The notes beneath the pieces were generated by a model. That model was not told the origin of the DNA and did not search any database. It saw nothing but the letters and a program-made list of their open reading frames with translations. From Tardiphaga sp. (lineage in GTDB: Bacteria; Pseudomonadota; Alphaproteobacteria; Rhizobiales; Xanthobacteraceae), in the NCBI GenBank assembly GCA_030147505.1, contig JASBVG010000068.1, forward strand, positions 1-64,000: 64,000 nucleotides of DNA. The letters are read 5' to 3'. This document shows, piece by piece, positions 1-9,356 of this stretch. Both the position numbers and the translations under genes were made by a program. Positions within the stretch are counted from its first letter, which is position 1. Each line of letters opens with the position of its first letter.

Positions 1-834
<834 letters not shown>

Positions 835-1443
835 TTAAGCTACTTGTTCGGATAGGCCGAGCCATTGCCGCGTGCGGGCGTCCGGATCGGGATTCTGGGT
901 GACGTCGCTGACGACGGCGATGGAGTCGGCGCCGGCGGCGAATATTTCCGCGGCGTGTTCGAACTTGATGCCGCCGATGGCGACGAGCGGAAGATCGCCG
1001 ATACGCTTCTTCCACACGGAGATCTTCGGTACGCCCTGCGGAGCGAAGCGCATCGCTTTCAGCGTGGTGAAGAAGATCGGGCCGAGCGCGACATAGTCAG
1101 GTTCGGCGCGGAGCGCGTTTTCCAGCTCTTCCTCGTCATGTGTGGAGAGACCGAGCGTGATGCCGGCCTTCTTGATGGCGGCGACATCGGCTTCGGCGAG
1201 ATCTTCCTGGCCGAGATGCAGGTGCTGCGCCTTCAGCTCGATGGCGACGCGCCAGTAGTCGTTGACCACCAGCTTCGTGCTTGTGCCTTTGGTCACGTCG
1301 AGCGCGGCGCGAAACAGGATCATCGCCGACGCATCGTCGAGATCCTTCGCGCGTAATTGCACGGTGCCGACGCCGAGTGCGGTGAGGCGGCGGACCCATT
1401 CGACGGTATCGACGACGGGATAGAAACGGTCAGGATACGGCAT
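835..1443 (-). CDS. thiE: Thiamine phosphate synthase
   Basis: ThiE joins the pyrimidine pyrophosphate and thiazole phosphate halves to give thiamine phosphate. The predicted 202-residue TIM barrel shows QLRAKD near the N-terminus, [24 protein letters not shown] and VAIGGI, the usual run of substrate and phosphate loops. The open frame extends upstream to 1491. I chose the ATG at 1443 because the protein then begins [10 protein letters not shown], as family members do, and it overlaps the 3' end of thiG by 14 bp, which fits translational coupling. No strong Shine-Dalgarno is visible, again consistent with coupling. Confidence 0.92.
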   Translation of the reverse strand: MPYPDRFYPVVDTVEWVRRLTALGVGTVQLRAKDLDDASAMILFRAALDVTKGTSTKLVVNDYWRVAIELKAQHLHLGQEDLAEADVAAIKKAGITLGLSTHDEEELENALRAEPDYVALGPIFFTTLKAMRFAPQGVPKISVWKKRIGDLPLVAIGGIKFEHAAEIFAAGADSIAVVSDVTQNPDPDARTRQWLGLSEQVA

Positions 1444-2212
1444 GCCAGAACGGTGTCCCGATGACTGGAGTGGAAGGAGAAGCGAAATCACGTTCGCCCA
1501 TCAGCCCGGCCTCAAAGCCGGTGCGTCCGGCCTCGACGGCGAGACGGAAGGCATTGGCCATGGCGACGGGATCGGCGGCTTTGGCGACGGCGGTGTTGAG
1601 CAGCACGGCGTCATAGCCGAGCTCCAGCGCCTCCGCTGCATGCGAGGGCGCGCCGATGCCGGCATCGACCACCAGTGTGATATCCGGCAGGCGATCGCGC
1701 AGCAGCTTGAGCGCATCGGGGTTGATGATGCCGCGTGCCGAGCCGATCGGCGCCGCCCAAGGCATGACCACCTTGCAACCGGCATCGACAAGCCGCATGG
1801 CGACACCGAGGTCTTCGGTGCAATAGGGGAACACCTCGAAACCATCCTTGACCAGAATATTCGCGGCTTCGACGAGACCGACCACATCCGGCTGCAGCGT
1901 GTCGTTGTCGGCGATCACTTCCAGCTTGATCCAGGGCGTGTCGAACAATTCGCGTGCGAGTTTCGCTGTCGTCACCGCCTCACGCACGCTGCGGCAGCCG
2001 GCGGTGTTCGGCAGTACGGCGACATCGAGCTCGCGGATCAGCGACCAGAACGCATCGCCGGTCTTGCCGCCGGCCGTCTCGCGGCGGACGGACACCGTGA
2101 CGATGCCCGAACCGGAGGCGCGGATGGAGTCCTGCATGATGGCGGGCGAGGGATACAGCGCGGTGCCGATCAGGAGGCGGGAAGAGAAGGTCTTGCCGTA
2201 GAAGTTCACCAT
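1430..2212 (-). CDS. thiG: Thiazole synthase
   Basis: ThiG forms the thiazole ring from deoxyxylulose phosphate, dehydroglycine and the ThiS thiocarboxylate. The protein has 260 residues and shows the Schiff-base lysine context WIKLEVI, the loops PYCTEDL and [23 protein letters not shown], and a [10 protein letters not shown] phosphate-site region. A TTG at 2221 is in frame, but the Shine-Dalgarno GGGAGG lies 9 nt before the ATG at 2212 and directly against the TTG. I therefore take 2212. That Shine-Dalgarno sits inside the last codons of thiS, so the two genes are coupled. Dehydroglycine is presumably supplied by the neighbouring ThiO. Confidence 0.95.
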   Translation of the reverse strand: MVNFYGKTFSSRLLIGTALYPSPAIMQDSIRASGSGIVTVSVRRETAGGKTGDAFWSLIRELDVAVLPNTAGCRSVREAVTTAKLARELFDTPWIKLEVIADNDTLQPDVVGLVEAANILVKDGFEVFPYCTEDLGVAMRLVDAGCKVVMPWAAPIGSARGIINPDALKLLRDRLPDITLVVDAGIGAPSHAAEALELGYDAVLLNTAVAKAADPVAMANAFRLAVEAGRTGFEAGLMGERDFASPSTPVIGTPFWHAVS

Positions 2213-2217
2213 CGGGA

Positions 2218-2415
2218 TCAACCTCCCTGCCTTGGCGTGATGATCTCGATCTCATCACCCGCCTTCAGCGCCGTCTCCGCCCACTGGCTGCGCGGCACCA
2301 CGTCGTAATTGATCGCGATGGCGCAATGCGTGCCTTCGTAATCGAGCTCGCTCAGCAGCGCGCTCACATGCGACGCCCGGATCTCGCGGGTCTCGCCATT
2401 GACGGTCACTTGCAT
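2218..2415 (-). CDS. thiS: Sulfur carrier protein ThiS
   Basis: This is a 65-residue ubiquitin-fold protein that carries sulfur as a C-terminal thiocarboxylate to ThiG. It starts [12 protein letters not shown] and ends in TPRQGG, the Gly-Gly tail needed for adenylation and thiocarboxylation. No extension follows the two glycines, so no processing is required. Its start overlaps the end of thiO by 10 bp, and its last codons hold the thiG ribosome binding site. ThiF, needed for adenylation, is not in the window. Confidence 0.94.
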   Translation of the reverse strand: MQVTVNGETREIRASHVSALLSELDYEGTHCAIAINYDVVPRSQWAETALKAGDEIEIITPRQGG

Positions 2416-3443
2416 TGCATCACCTCATTATCGATCGCGCCGCGCTGGACGTAGTTCAGCGTTAGCTCTGCCAGCGCGGGGGCCAGCAGGAAACCGTGGC
2501 GATAGAGGCCGTTCACCGCGATCCTGTTCTTGTCGATCGCAATCTTCGGCAGGTTATCGGGGAAGGCCGGGCGCAGGCCCGAGCCGAATTCGAGAATGCG
2601 CGCTTCGGCAAAGGCCGGATGCACCGCATAGGCCGCCCCCAGCAGCTCCAGCGCCGAACGTACGCTGACGCCTGCGCCCTCCGTTTCGATGGAGGTGGCG
2701 CCCAGCATGAAGCGGTTGTTGGCGCGCGGGATCACATAGAGCGGCCAGCGCGGATGCATCAGGCGGACCGGGCGCGACAGTTGCACCTCATCGGTCTCGA
2801 CGATGATGATCTCGCCCTTGACCCCGCGCAGCTTCGATTGCGCATCGTCCTCGCGCGCATAGAGACCACGGCAATCGATCACGAGTCCGTCGAGGTCGTC
2901 GGCCTTGGCCTCGCAATTGTATTTGATGTTGCCGCCGGCCGCGGTGATGCGCCGATGTAGTTCGGGCAGCACGAGCCGCGGCTCCACATGGCCTTCGCCG
3001 GGATAGAACAGGCCTTCGCGAAAACGGCCTTCCAGCGACGGCTCGATCTCGGCCACACCGGCTGCATCGAGCCGCGTATAGCCCGAGGTCATCCTGGCGA
3101 AGCGCTCGAAATCGGCGCGGTCGCGCGGATGCGCGATCACCAGCGATCCGTTGAACGGCGTGTCGGGAAGCTCATTGCGCCACAGCTCCAGCGCGCGCAG
3201 GCCGAGTCGCGAGATCACGGGTTCGGAGACTTCCGCCTCGCACCAGGGCGCCAGCATGCCGCCGCCCCAATGGGTGGTGGCGTCGCGCATCTCGGCATTG
3301 TCGCGCTCATAGAGCGTGACAGTGTGACCAGCCTTGGCCAGCAGCAAAGCCTGCCAGGCACCGGCAATCCCTGCGCCAATGATCGATATAGGGGAGGTCG
3401 CAGCGCCCGATTCGGCGCGCGACGCATACGTCGTCTGATTCAT
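2406..3443 (-). CDS. thiO: Glycine oxidase ThiO
   Basis: This FAD-dependent amine oxidase (DAO fold) makes the dehydroglycine used for the thiazole ring, in place of the tyrosine lyase ThiH. The 345-residue protein has the FAD-binding GAGIAG near residue 23, followed by an acidic YERD at the end of the second strand and THWGGGMLAPWCE. The C-terminal half carries the FAD-contacting stretch GLYRHGFLLAPALAE. It is the first gene of the operon. Its start lies 5 nt beyond the P1 stem of the TPP riboswitch, and the ribosome binding region overlaps that stem. Presence of ThiO rather than ThiH suggests aerobic growth. Confidence 0.92.
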   Translation of the reverse strand: MNQTTYASRAESGAATSPISIIGAGIAGAWQALLLAKAGHTVTLYERDNAEMRDATTHWGGGMLAPWCEAEVSEPVISRLGLRALELWRNELPDTPFNGSLVIAHPRDRADFERFARMTSGYTRLDAAGVAEIEPSLEGRFREGLFYPGEGHVEPRLVLPELHRRITAAGGNIKYNCEAKADDLDGLVIDCRGLYAREDDAQSKLRGVKGEIIIVETDEVQLSRPVRLMHPRWPLYVIPRANNRFMLGATSIETEGAGVSVRSALELLGAAYAVHPAFAEARILEFGSGLRPAFPDNLPKIAIDKNRIAVNGLYRHGFLLAPALAELTLNYVQRGAIDNEVMQCK

Positions 3444-3447
3444 CCCT

Positions 3448-3566
3448 GTCCCTTCGCCGGCATGACCCGGATCAGGTTCAAAGGGTCACCGCGGCCTCGC
3501 AGCACTTCCGGATGAAGCATGCAAGCTAGCGGTATCTCAGCTCCTCAACGGAGCCCCCCTCGGAAC
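3448..3566 (-). ncRNA. TPP riboswitch (THI element) controlling thiO-S-G-E-C
   Basis: On the minus strand the leader contains the conserved pyrimidine-sensing CTGAGA and the pyrophosphate-sensing segment CCCTTTGAACCTGATC, followed by CGGGTCATGCCGGCGAAGGGA. These are the hallmarks of the TPP aptamer. The closing P1 stem can be drawn as GUUCC (3566-3562) with GGGAC (3452-3448). The 3' strand of P1 is part of the purine-rich run AAGGGACAGGG directly before the thiO ATG. Ligand binding should therefore hide the ribosome binding site. No separate terminator or anti-SD stem fits in the 4 nt between aptamer and start codon. Confidence 0.95.
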
Positions 3567-3572
3567 GTCTCT

Positions 3573-3600
3573 AATTTAAACCTCCCGCCGTGCGTGTCAA
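3573..3600 (-). promoter_or_regulatory. Sigma70-type promoter of the thi operon
   Basis: On the minus strand a perfect -35 TTGACA (3600-3595) is followed after 16 nt by TAAATT (3578-3573). The expected transcription start, about 7 nt further, falls at the first base of the riboswitch P1 stem (about 3566). This agreement between two independent signals supports the call. Confidence 0.72.
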
Positions 3601-3624
3601 CGCGCCTTCACCGGATGGTCACAT

Positions 3625-4137
3625 TCACTTCGCGGGTTCGACGCTGGCCCGCTGGGTCTGGGCCGCTTCCTGCTGTTTCAGCCGCTCGGCCTCCTTGGCG
3701 AAGATAGGCTGGTGCGGCGGCGCGGAGACCTCCGCGCGCATGCGCTTGGCGGCGTAATAGTAGCCGCCGGCATAGTAGCGCACCGCGCGGTTGTGGTCGC
3801 CATGGGCGGCGCGATAGGCGCCGGCGAGATATTTGATGCCGTAAGTGAGATTGGTGTTGGGATCGCGCAGGCCTTCGGCAGTGCCGGAATAGCCGACGCC
3901 GCGCGCGGTCGCGAGCTTGATCTGCATGAGGCCGATGGTGCCGCCGCGGCCGATCAGACCGGGATTGTACTTGCTCTCGCGCATGATCACGCGATGCACC
4001 AGCGCTTCGGGTACGCCGTTGGCCTGAGCGTGGGAGGCTGCCATGGCCTGATAGTCGGCGCGTTGCTGCGCATGGGCGAATTGCGGAAGGGCGACAAGGG
4101 CCAAAGCCGACGCCAGAACGGTATAAAAACGGGTCAT
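3625..4137 (-). CDS. Secreted lytic transglycosylase-like (SLT domain) protein
   Basis: This 170-residue protein has an N-terminal signal peptide ending near AHAQQ. It then has a soluble lytic transglycosylase domain with the catalytic glutamate context MRESKYNP, GLMQIK, and a YGIKYLAGAY segment. It should cleave peptidoglycan glycan strands in the periplasm. The tail is charged and Gln/Ala-rich. An in-frame ATG at 4158 adds seven residues; neither start has a strong Shine-Dalgarno, and I prefer 4137 because the signal peptide is then compact. It stands alone, upstream of and in the same direction as the thi operon, whose promoter begins 25 bp after its stop. Family is clear; exact subclass is not. 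Confidence 0.82.
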   Translation of the reverse strand: MTRFYTVLASALALVALPQFAHAQQRADYQAMAASHAQANGVPEALVHRVIMRESKYNPGLIGRGGTIGLMQIKLATARGVGYSGTAEGLRDPNTNLTYGIKYLAGAYRAAHGDHNRAVRYYAGGYYYAAKRMRAEVSAPPHQPIFAKEAERLKQQEAAQTQRASVEPAK

Positions 4138-4356
4138 CAATGATCTCGAAAATCGCATCGGCCGCGTTTAGCGAGGCCAGTCTTTCAGATGGCCTAAACC
4201 ATCTCGTTCAATTCTTGTCGTTTGAGGCGCGAATTGAGTCTTTCTCGGGGCTGCAAGTCCCGGTTCCGGCAGCGATTTACCTCAAATTATGCCGCATTGT
4301 GGTTCCCTCCGGTCATTCGCAGCTCTTGATGCCGTTCTGCCACGGTTGGCCTGTTC

Positions 4357-5814
4357 ATGACCATGTCGATTGCCCACGCCACGGAAACCCGCAGAAGCGA
4401 TGGCCTGCTGCCACTCTGGGTCGGGATCGCCATCTATGCGCTGCTGCTCGCGGTCGGCAGCGGGCTGCTCAACGATCCCGACACCTATTGGCAGATCACG
4501 CTCGGGCAATGGATGCTCGATCATCACGCGGTGCCGCGCACGGATATCTATTCGTTCACGATGCAGGGCCAGTCCTGGATCTCGACGCAATGGCTGGCGC
4601 AAGTGGCTTACGCACTCGCTTACAATGTCGGCGGTTGGGCCGGCCCTGTCGTGCTCGCCGCAGCGTCCGCTTCGCTCGCCATCGCGCTGCTCGCGCGCTT
4701 CCTGCATGCGCGGCTCGCGCGCACGCCGACGCTGGTGATTCTGGCCGCGACGCTGGCGCTGATGGCCGGCCATATGCTGGCCCGGCCGCATGTGCTGGCG
4801 ATGCCGGTGATGGTCGCCTGGGTCGCCGGTCTCGTCGATGCGATGGATCGCAAAAGCGCGCCGTCGTTCTGGCTGCTGCCGCTGATGGCCTTGTGGGCCA
4901 ATCTGCATGGCGGCTTCGTGCTCGGCCTCGCACTGATCGGCCCCATCGCGCTCGATGCGATCTGGCGCGCGCCGAAGGATCAGCAGGCGCGCATGTTGCT
5001 GCGCTGGGCGTTGTTCGGTTTCGCGGCGCTCGCCGCAAGCTGTATCACGCCTTATGGCTGGGAAGCGTTGCTGGCCTCGCGGCGCATCCTCAGCCTTGGC
5101 GCTGCGCTCGCGGTGATCGGCGAATGGCGGCCGGCGAATTTCGGCAAGGCCGGCCCGCTCGAATTCTCCGTGCTCGCCGCATTCGCTTTCGTGCTGTGGC
5201 GCGGCATCACACTGCCGCCGATGCGCATCGTGCTGGTGCTCGGCTTCGTCTATATGGCGCTCGGCCATATCCGCAACGCCGAAGTGCTTGCGCTGCTCGC
5301 GCCGCTGGTGCTGGCGAAGCCGCTCGGTGAACAGCTCGGAAGGAATGAAGAGGCTGCCTCGGCACCGAACCGGCTGATGCTTGCCGGCATCGCGCTGTGC
5401 CTGATCGCAGGGACTATCGTTGTCGCATCGATCCGCCAGTACACGCCGTCGGAACGCGCGGCGCCCATCGCTGCCGTCGATGCGCTGAAGAAGCTGAATG
5501 TCAGCCGCGTATTCAACGACTACGATTTCGGCGGCTACCTGATCTGGCGCGGCGTGCCGACCTTCATCGATGGCCGCACCGAACTGTTCGGCGAAAAGCT
5601 GATGGTCGATCACAACGACGCCAGCGGTCTCGCCAAGCCGGACAACCTGTTCCGCCTGCTCAACGACTACAAGATCGACGCGACGTTCATGCGCACCGAA
5701 AGCGCCGCGACCAAATTGCTCGATCGCCTCGATGGCTGGGAGAAGGTCTATAGCGACGATCTCGCGACCATCCACGTGCGCAAGGATGGGGCGACGGGGA
5801 AGGTGAGGGAGTAG
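4357..5814 (+). CDS. Polytopic inner-membrane protein of unknown function (GT-C-like appearance)
   Basis: The 485-residue product has about ten hydrophobic segments. Its first periplasmic loop contains DPDTYWQITLGQWML and HHAVPRTDIYSF, and the soluble C-terminal tail contains FIDGRTELFGEKL. An acidic motif in the first loop followed by many membrane spans resembles GT-C glycosyltransferases, but no sugar-transfer function can be claimed. I recognise the architecture as a conserved hypothetical in related bacteria. It is a single gene between divergent and convergent neighbours. The start at 4357 has no good Shine-Dalgarno; an ATG two codons later (4363) is an alternative. Confidence 0.75.
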   Translation: MTMSIAHATETRRSDGLLPLWVGIAIYALLLAVGSGLLNDPDTYWQITLGQWMLDHHAVPRTDIYSFTMQGQSWISTQWLAQVAYALAYNVGGWAGPVVLAAASASLAIALLARFLHARLARTPTLVILAATLALMAGHMLARPHVLAMPVMVAWVAGLVDAMDRKSAPSFWLLPLMALWANLHGGFVLGLALIGPIALDAIWRAPKDQQARMLLRWALFGFAALAASCITPYGWEALLASRRILSLGAALAVIGEWRPANFGKAGPLEFSVLAAFAFVLWRGITLPPMRIVLVLGFVYMALGHIRNAEVLALLAPLVLAKPLGEQLGRNEEAASAPNRLMLAGIALCLIAGTIVVASIRQYTPSERAAPIAAVDALKKLNVSRVFNDYDFGGYLIWRGVPTFIDGRTELFGEKLMVDHNDASGLAKPDNLFRLLNDYKIDATFMRTESAATKLLDRLDGWEKVYSDDLATIHVRKDGATGKVRE

Positions 5815-5820
5815 CCGTTT

Positions 5821-5930
5821 CGTAGGATGGGTTGAGCGCAGCGAAAACCCATGCTGTCCAACGTCGTTGCCGACTCCGCTGATGGGTTGTCGCTCCGGCG
5901 CTGTCGCGCCTGCGCTCAACCCATCCTACG
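5821..5930. repeat. Interspersed palindromic element, copy 1
   Basis: The element begins CGTAGGATGGGTTGAGCGCA and ends with the inverse TGCGCTCAACCCATCCTACG, so its ends are 20-bp perfect inverted repeats. An inner copy of AAACCCAT...ATGGGTT adds a second stem. Related sequence occurs at 12012-12153 and, truncated, at about 10000-10050. It fills the space between the membrane protein gene and the convergent histidine kinase gene and codes for nothing obvious. It looks like a non-autonomous mobile palindrome of the REP/MITE kind. Confidence 0.8.
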
Positions 5931-5940
5931 CTTACGACGT

Positions 5941-7269
5941 TTACGCCGCTGCCTTTCCGCTATCTGCCGCTGGCAGCGTGATCCGCACGATCAGGCCCTG
6001 CGGCTGACGATCCCGCAATGTCAGCTCGCCGCCATGCGCCAGTGCGATCGCGCGTGCGATGGAAAGACCGAGACCGAATCCCGCAGCTTCGTGATCCATA
6101 TTCCGCGCATCGTCGCCGCGCACGAACGGCTGCAGCATGGCGCTCTTCTGCGCGTCGGAAATGCCCGGTCCGTCGTCGGCCACATCGATCACCGCGCCAT
6201 TCTTCGACATCACCAGCGTGATCGACGCCTCGCCGCCGAACTTCACGGCATTCTCCACGAGGTTCGTCACCGCGCGATGCAGGTCGTCGGGCCGGGCCAT
6301 CGCCATCGCATGGGAGGGGCCCTGATAGGTCACCAGATGGCCGATATCGGCGAACTGGTCGGCGATCAGTTGCAGCGTGGTGGCGATATCGGTGAGCGTC
6401 AGCGCCTCGAGCCGGCGGTCGTCGCGCAGGAACGACAGCACCGCTTCCAGCATCGCGCGCATCTGGTCGAGATCGCGCAGCATATGGCGACGATTGCCTT
6501 CATCCTCGATGAATTCCGAACGCAGCCGCAGCCGCGTGATCGGGGTGCGCAGATCGTGGCTTATGGCGGCCAGCATCCTGGTGCGGTCGTCGATCAGCGC
6601 GGTGATGCGTTCGCGCATGCGGTTGAGCGCACGTGCAACGGCGCGGATCTCTTCCGGTCCTCGCTCGGGCAGCGGCGTGGCGGTGCCGCTGAGGCTGAAT
6701 TCTTCCGCCGTGCGCGCAAACGACGAGAGCGGTTCGGCGAGCATCCGCGCCGCCCACAGGCCGAGCAACGTCAGCGTGATCACGGCAAAGGCGAGAGTAA
6801 CGAACACCGGTGCGCCCCAGAACGGACGCGGTCGCCGTTCCGGCATTTCGCTCACCGAGAATTTCTGTCCGTCGGACAGAACGATGCCAATACGGTTGTT
6901 GGCCAGCGGCACCGCGCGTGCATCGAGCCCCATCATCCGGTTCATGCGGCGAAATGGAAACGCTTCGCTGCGCTCGTCGGCATTGGCGCTTGGCACGAGG
7001 CCGCTCGGCTCCGGGCGCAGGTCGAAGCTTGGGAAGGTCTGCTGCATCCGCGCCAGCAGTGCCGGCCGCTCGCCCGCGGGCGTCGCCGACAGCAGTTTCG
7101 CGATCGCGGCGAGTTCGCCATGGCCGCGGTCGATTGGGATTGGCTGGTCCGGCCGCAGCACCGCGAAGCCGATGCCGATGATGATGTAAATGGCCGCGAT
7201 CGATATCGCCACCAGCGCGGCGATCTGGCCGCTGATCCGCCGGAGATTGAGGACGTTCAGCAGCTTCAT
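5941..7269 (-). CDS. Sensor histidine kinase, EnvZ/OmpB-like class
   Basis: The 442-residue kinase has a first membrane span near residues 14-37, a periplasmic sensor region of about 110 residues, a second span near 150-177, and a HAMP linker. The HisKA box AAISHDLRTPITR follows, with the phosphorylated histidine near 238. The ATPase domain shows the N box NLVENAVKFG, DVADDGPGI and GFGLGLSIARA. It lies 2 bp after its response regulator gene, so the two form one operon. The signal is not evident from the sequence. The sensor region contains several prolines and arginines but no known ligand fold that I recognise. Confidence 0.92.
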   Translation of the reverse strand: MKLLNVLNLRRISGQIAALVAISIAAIYIIIGIGFAVLRPDQPIPIDRGHGELAAIAKLLSATPAGERPALLARMQQTFPSFDLRPEPSGLVPSANADERSEAFPFRRMNRMMGLDARAVPLANNRIGIVLSDGQKFSVSEMPERRPRPFWGAPVFVTLAFAVITLTLLGLWAARMLAEPLSSFARTAEEFSLSGTATPLPERGPEEIRAVARALNRMRERITALIDDRTRMLAAISHDLRTPITRLRLRSEFIEDEGNRRHMLRDLDQMRAMLEAVLSFLRDDRRLEALTLTDIATTLQLIADQFADIGHLVTYQGPSHAMAMARPDDLHRAVTNLVENAVKFGGEASITLVMSKNGAVIDVADDGPGISDAQKSAMLQPFVRGDDARNMDHEAAGFGLGLSIARAIALAHGGELTLRDRQPQGLIVRITLPAADSGKAAA

Positions 7270-7271
7270 GG

Positions 7272-8009
7272 TCAGCCTGGCTGCGGGGCGCCGACGGTTT
7301 CCACGGCCGGCGTGAACATGTAGCCGCCGGAACGCACGGTCTTGATCAGTTGCGCATCCTGCGGATCGACCTCGATCTTGCGGCGGATGCGGCTCACCAG
7401 CACGTCGATACTGCGCTCGAAAGAGCCGGCATTACGGCCCTGCGTGAGGTCGAGCAGGCTGTCGCGGGACAGCACGCGGCCGGGCCGCTCCACGAATGCA
7501 CGCAGCAGGTCGAATTCGGCCGAGGTCATGGCGATGCGCGCGCCCTCGGGATTGCGCAACTCGCGCAGGCGGAAATCCATCTGCCAGCCGAGGAAGCAGA
7601 GCGCGGTGGCATTCGGCGTCGCGCTGGCATTCAACGCATTGGTTTGCCGCCGCAGCACCGCATTGATGCGCGCCAGAAGCTCGCGCGGATTGAACGGTTT
7701 CGGCAGATAGTCGTCGGCGCCCATTTCGAGCCCGAGGATGCGATCGACATCCTCGCCGCGCGCGGTGAGCATGATGATCGGCACCTGCGAATCCCCGCGC
7801 ACCCGGCGGCACAGGCTGAGGCCATCCTCGCCGGGCAGCATGACGTCGAGGATCACGAGGTCGATGCGGTTGTCCGCCAGCGCCTTGTCCATCTCGCGCC
7901 CGTCGGCGGCAACCGTGACGTTGCAGGCATTGGTACGCAGATACTTGGCGATCAGCGTGCGCGTTTCGCGGTCGTCTTCCACGACAAGGATGTGGGGTGC
8001 GTTTGCCAT
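7272..8009 (-). CDS. OmpR/PhoB-family response regulator
   Basis: This 245-residue regulator has an N-terminal receiver domain (acidic VVEDD, phosphoacceptor aspartate near 55 in LVILDVMLPG, conserved lysine in DDYLPKPFN). A C-terminal winged-helix DNA-binding domain follows (TSAEFDLLRAF, GRVLSRDSLLDL, IDVLVSRIRRKIE, RSGGYMF). An open frame continues upstream to 8096, but the ATG at 8009 has an AAAAGG Shine-Dalgarno and gives the normal receiver N-terminus. It is cotranscribed with the kinase gene just downstream. Targets are unknown. Confidence 0.93.
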   Translation of the reverse strand: MANAPHILVVEDDRETRTLIAKYLRTNACNVTVAADGREMDKALADNRIDLVILDVMLPGEDGLSLCRRVRGDSQVPIIMLTARGEDVDRILGLEMGADDYLPKPFNPRELLARINAVLRRQTNALNASATPNATALCFLGWQMDFRLRELRNPEGARIAMTSAEFDLLRAFVERPGRVLSRDSLLDLTQGRNAGSFERSIDVLVSRIRRKIEVDPQDAQLIKTVRSGGYMFTPAVETVGAPQPG

Positions 8010-8196
8010 GTGGACCTTTTGGCCGGGATTGGCGTCCTTTGCAGGGAAATTTTGTTTCCCGCTGTTGCTGTTCCCGCCCAGCGTAACCCAGGGCAATATC
8101 TTCGCAAGCGGTCAGCAAGGTCCCGTTAACATGGTTAATCCGAGATGAGGGCACTCACAGGCTAGTCTCAAGCCTCAAAGCCTCTCGGAGCAGATC

Positions 8197-8751
8197 ATGA
8201 CCGCTATTTCGGCTGCCGCCGGCAGCTCCTACCAATCTCCTCTCCAGAAGCTGCAGCAGGAGCTGCAATCCGAGATCACCTCGGGCAAGATCAGCAGCGG
8301 CGACCAGGATGCGTTGTCGGCTGCCTTGGACAGCATCGATTCATCGATGCAGGCCGATCGCGGCAACGTGAGCGGCGGCGCCAGGCCGTCGCCGGGCGAC
8401 ATGAAGTCGAAGATCGACGACCTGATCGGCGAACAGGTCTCGAGCGGCAAGCTGACATCCGATCAGGCGGATGAACTCAAGGGCGTGTTCGAGGCCGCCT
8501 TCGCCCATGGCCACGGCGGCGCCAAAGGCGCGGGTGGCCCGCCTCCGGGCGGTCCGCCGTCATCCGATAGCGCTGATGGCAGCGATAACACTGATGGCTC
8601 CACGGATGTTAATGACGTCATGCAGCAGTTCCTCGACTCGTTGAAGCAATCGCTGGAAGCATCGACGTCGAGTTCCTACAGCGCCAGCGGTGTGACCGCT
8701 TCGGGGACCACGGCCTCGTTCACGGCGCTGCTGGTGGACTACAAGAGCTGA
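8197..8751 (+). CDS. Conserved small hypothetical protein, low-complexity
   Basis: The 184-residue protein is rich in Ser, Gly, Asp and Ala. It has two short amphipathic repeats of the form LQSEITSGKISSGDQDAL and GEQVSSGKLTSDQADEL, which resemble each other. These are followed by a Gly/Pro segment (GGPPPGGPPSS), a Ser/Asp stretch and a Ser/Thr-rich end. It has no signal peptide or membrane span. The Shine-Dalgarno GGAG lies 7 nt before the ATG. The helix pairs look a little like EF-hand-type modules, but no calcium-binding loop is complete. I do not recognise a function. Confidence 0.7.
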   Translation: MTAISAAAGSSYQSPLQKLQQELQSEITSGKISSGDQDALSAALDSIDSSMQADRGNVSGGARPSPGDMKSKIDDLIGEQVSSGKLTSDQADELKGVFEAAFAHGHGGAKGAGGPPPGGPPSSDSADGSDNTDGSTDVNDVMQQFLDSLKQSLEASTSSSYSASGVTASGTTASFTALLVDYKS

Positions 8752-8759
8752 CTTTTTTT

Positions 8760-8785
8760 GTCGTCCCGGCGTTCGCCGGGACGAC
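8760..8785. repeat. REP-like 12-bp hairpin
   Basis: GTCGTCCCGGCG and its inverse CGCCGGGACGAC are separated by two bases. A run of seven T residues lies before the hairpin on the plus strand, not after it, so this is not a standard intrinsic terminator in either direction. Its sequence matches the CCCGGCG...CGCCGGG core common in extragenic palindromes of this group. Confidence 0.65.
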
Positions 8786-8796
8786 AGGAGGTAAAT

Positions 8797-8821
8797 GGAA
8801 CCAGTCACGTTACTCGTCATT
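8797..8821 (+). promoter_or_regulatory. Possible weak EcfG-type promoter before the first PRC-barrel gene
   Basis: GGAAC (8797-8801) is followed after 16 nt by CATT (8818-8821), one mismatch from the CGTT expected for the general stress sigma factor EcfG. The distance to the ATG at 8854 is suitable, and the next gene, a paralogue, has a perfect match. On its own this site is weak evidence. Confidence 0.3.
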
Positions 8822-8853
8822 GTCTCTTCTAACTAACAAAAATGGAGGCAATG

Positions 8854-9231
8854 ATGAGTCTCGATATCATGACCAAGCCGCATCCGCTGATCGCCAGCGA
8901 CCGGATCGAAGGAACGGCGGTGCGGCGCGCCAATGGCGATTGCATCGGTCATATCGAGCGTTTGATGATCGACAAGCTCAGCGGCAAGGTCTCCTATGCC
9001 GTCATGTCGTTCGGCGGCTTCCTTGGCATCGGTTCGAATCTTCTGGCGTTGCCATGGGCATTGCTGACTTACAACCGCGAGCTCGATGCGTATCAGCTCG
9101 ACATCGATGACGAAGACCTGCGCAGCGCACCCTCGTTCACGGAGAAACGCGATTTCGATTGGGGCGATCGGTCGCAGGAGGAAGCGCTGCATCGCTACTA
9201 TGGCGTGACCCCATATTGGGGTGAGTTCTAA
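8854..9231 (+). CDS. Cytoplasmic PRC-barrel domain protein
   Basis: This 125-residue protein contains one PRC-barrel (DRIEGTAVRRANGDCIGHIE, MIDKLSGKVSYAVMSFGGFL, LLALPWALL), a fold found in RNA maturation factors, photosynthetic reaction centres and many stress proteins. It has no signal peptide. ATG codons lie at 8842, 8851 and 8854. The GGAGG at 8844-8848 is best spaced for 8854, giving MSLDIMTKP. The following gene encodes a secreted protein with the same domain, so this is a tandem pair of PRC-barrel genes. Its ligand or partner is unknown; a stress role is suggested by the promoter context only. Confidence 0.85.
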   Translation: MSLDIMTKPHPLIASDRIEGTAVRRANGDCIGHIERLMIDKLSGKVSYAVMSFGGFLGIGSNLLALPWALLTYNRELDAYQLDIDDEDLRSAPSFTEKRDFDWGDRSQEEALHRYYGVTPYWGEF

Positions 9232-9297
9232 CTACACTTCGGACATGAGAATTTCGGTCATGACAATTTCGAACGACGACAATTTCGTTCGGGAACC

Positions 9298-9322
9298 GGA
9301 ACTGTGCCGAAAACCTTGCGTT
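9298..9322 (+). promoter_or_regulatory. EcfG (general stress response) type promoter
   Basis: GGAAC (9298-9302) and CGTT (9319-9322) are separated by exactly 16 nt, the known spacing for the EcfG/RpoE2 sigma factors that run the general stress response of alphaproteobacteria. The site is 35 bp before the ATG of the secreted PRC-barrel gene. Confidence 0.72.
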
Positions 9323-9356
9323 GCTTTCTGACAGGTGGCAACAACAGGAGGAATGT

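Noticed and set aside
4282..5919. 545-codon minus-strand open frame opposite the membrane protein gene
   Set aside because: It is rich in Arg, His, Gln and Glu as expected from antisense of GC-rich DNA, has no recognisable domain, and overlaps a palindromic repeat. The plus-strand frame encodes a clear polytopic membrane protein.
8752..8786. Hairpin with T run as a terminator for the 8197 gene
   Set aside because: The T run lies before the hairpin, not after it. It is better seen as a REP-like palindrome.
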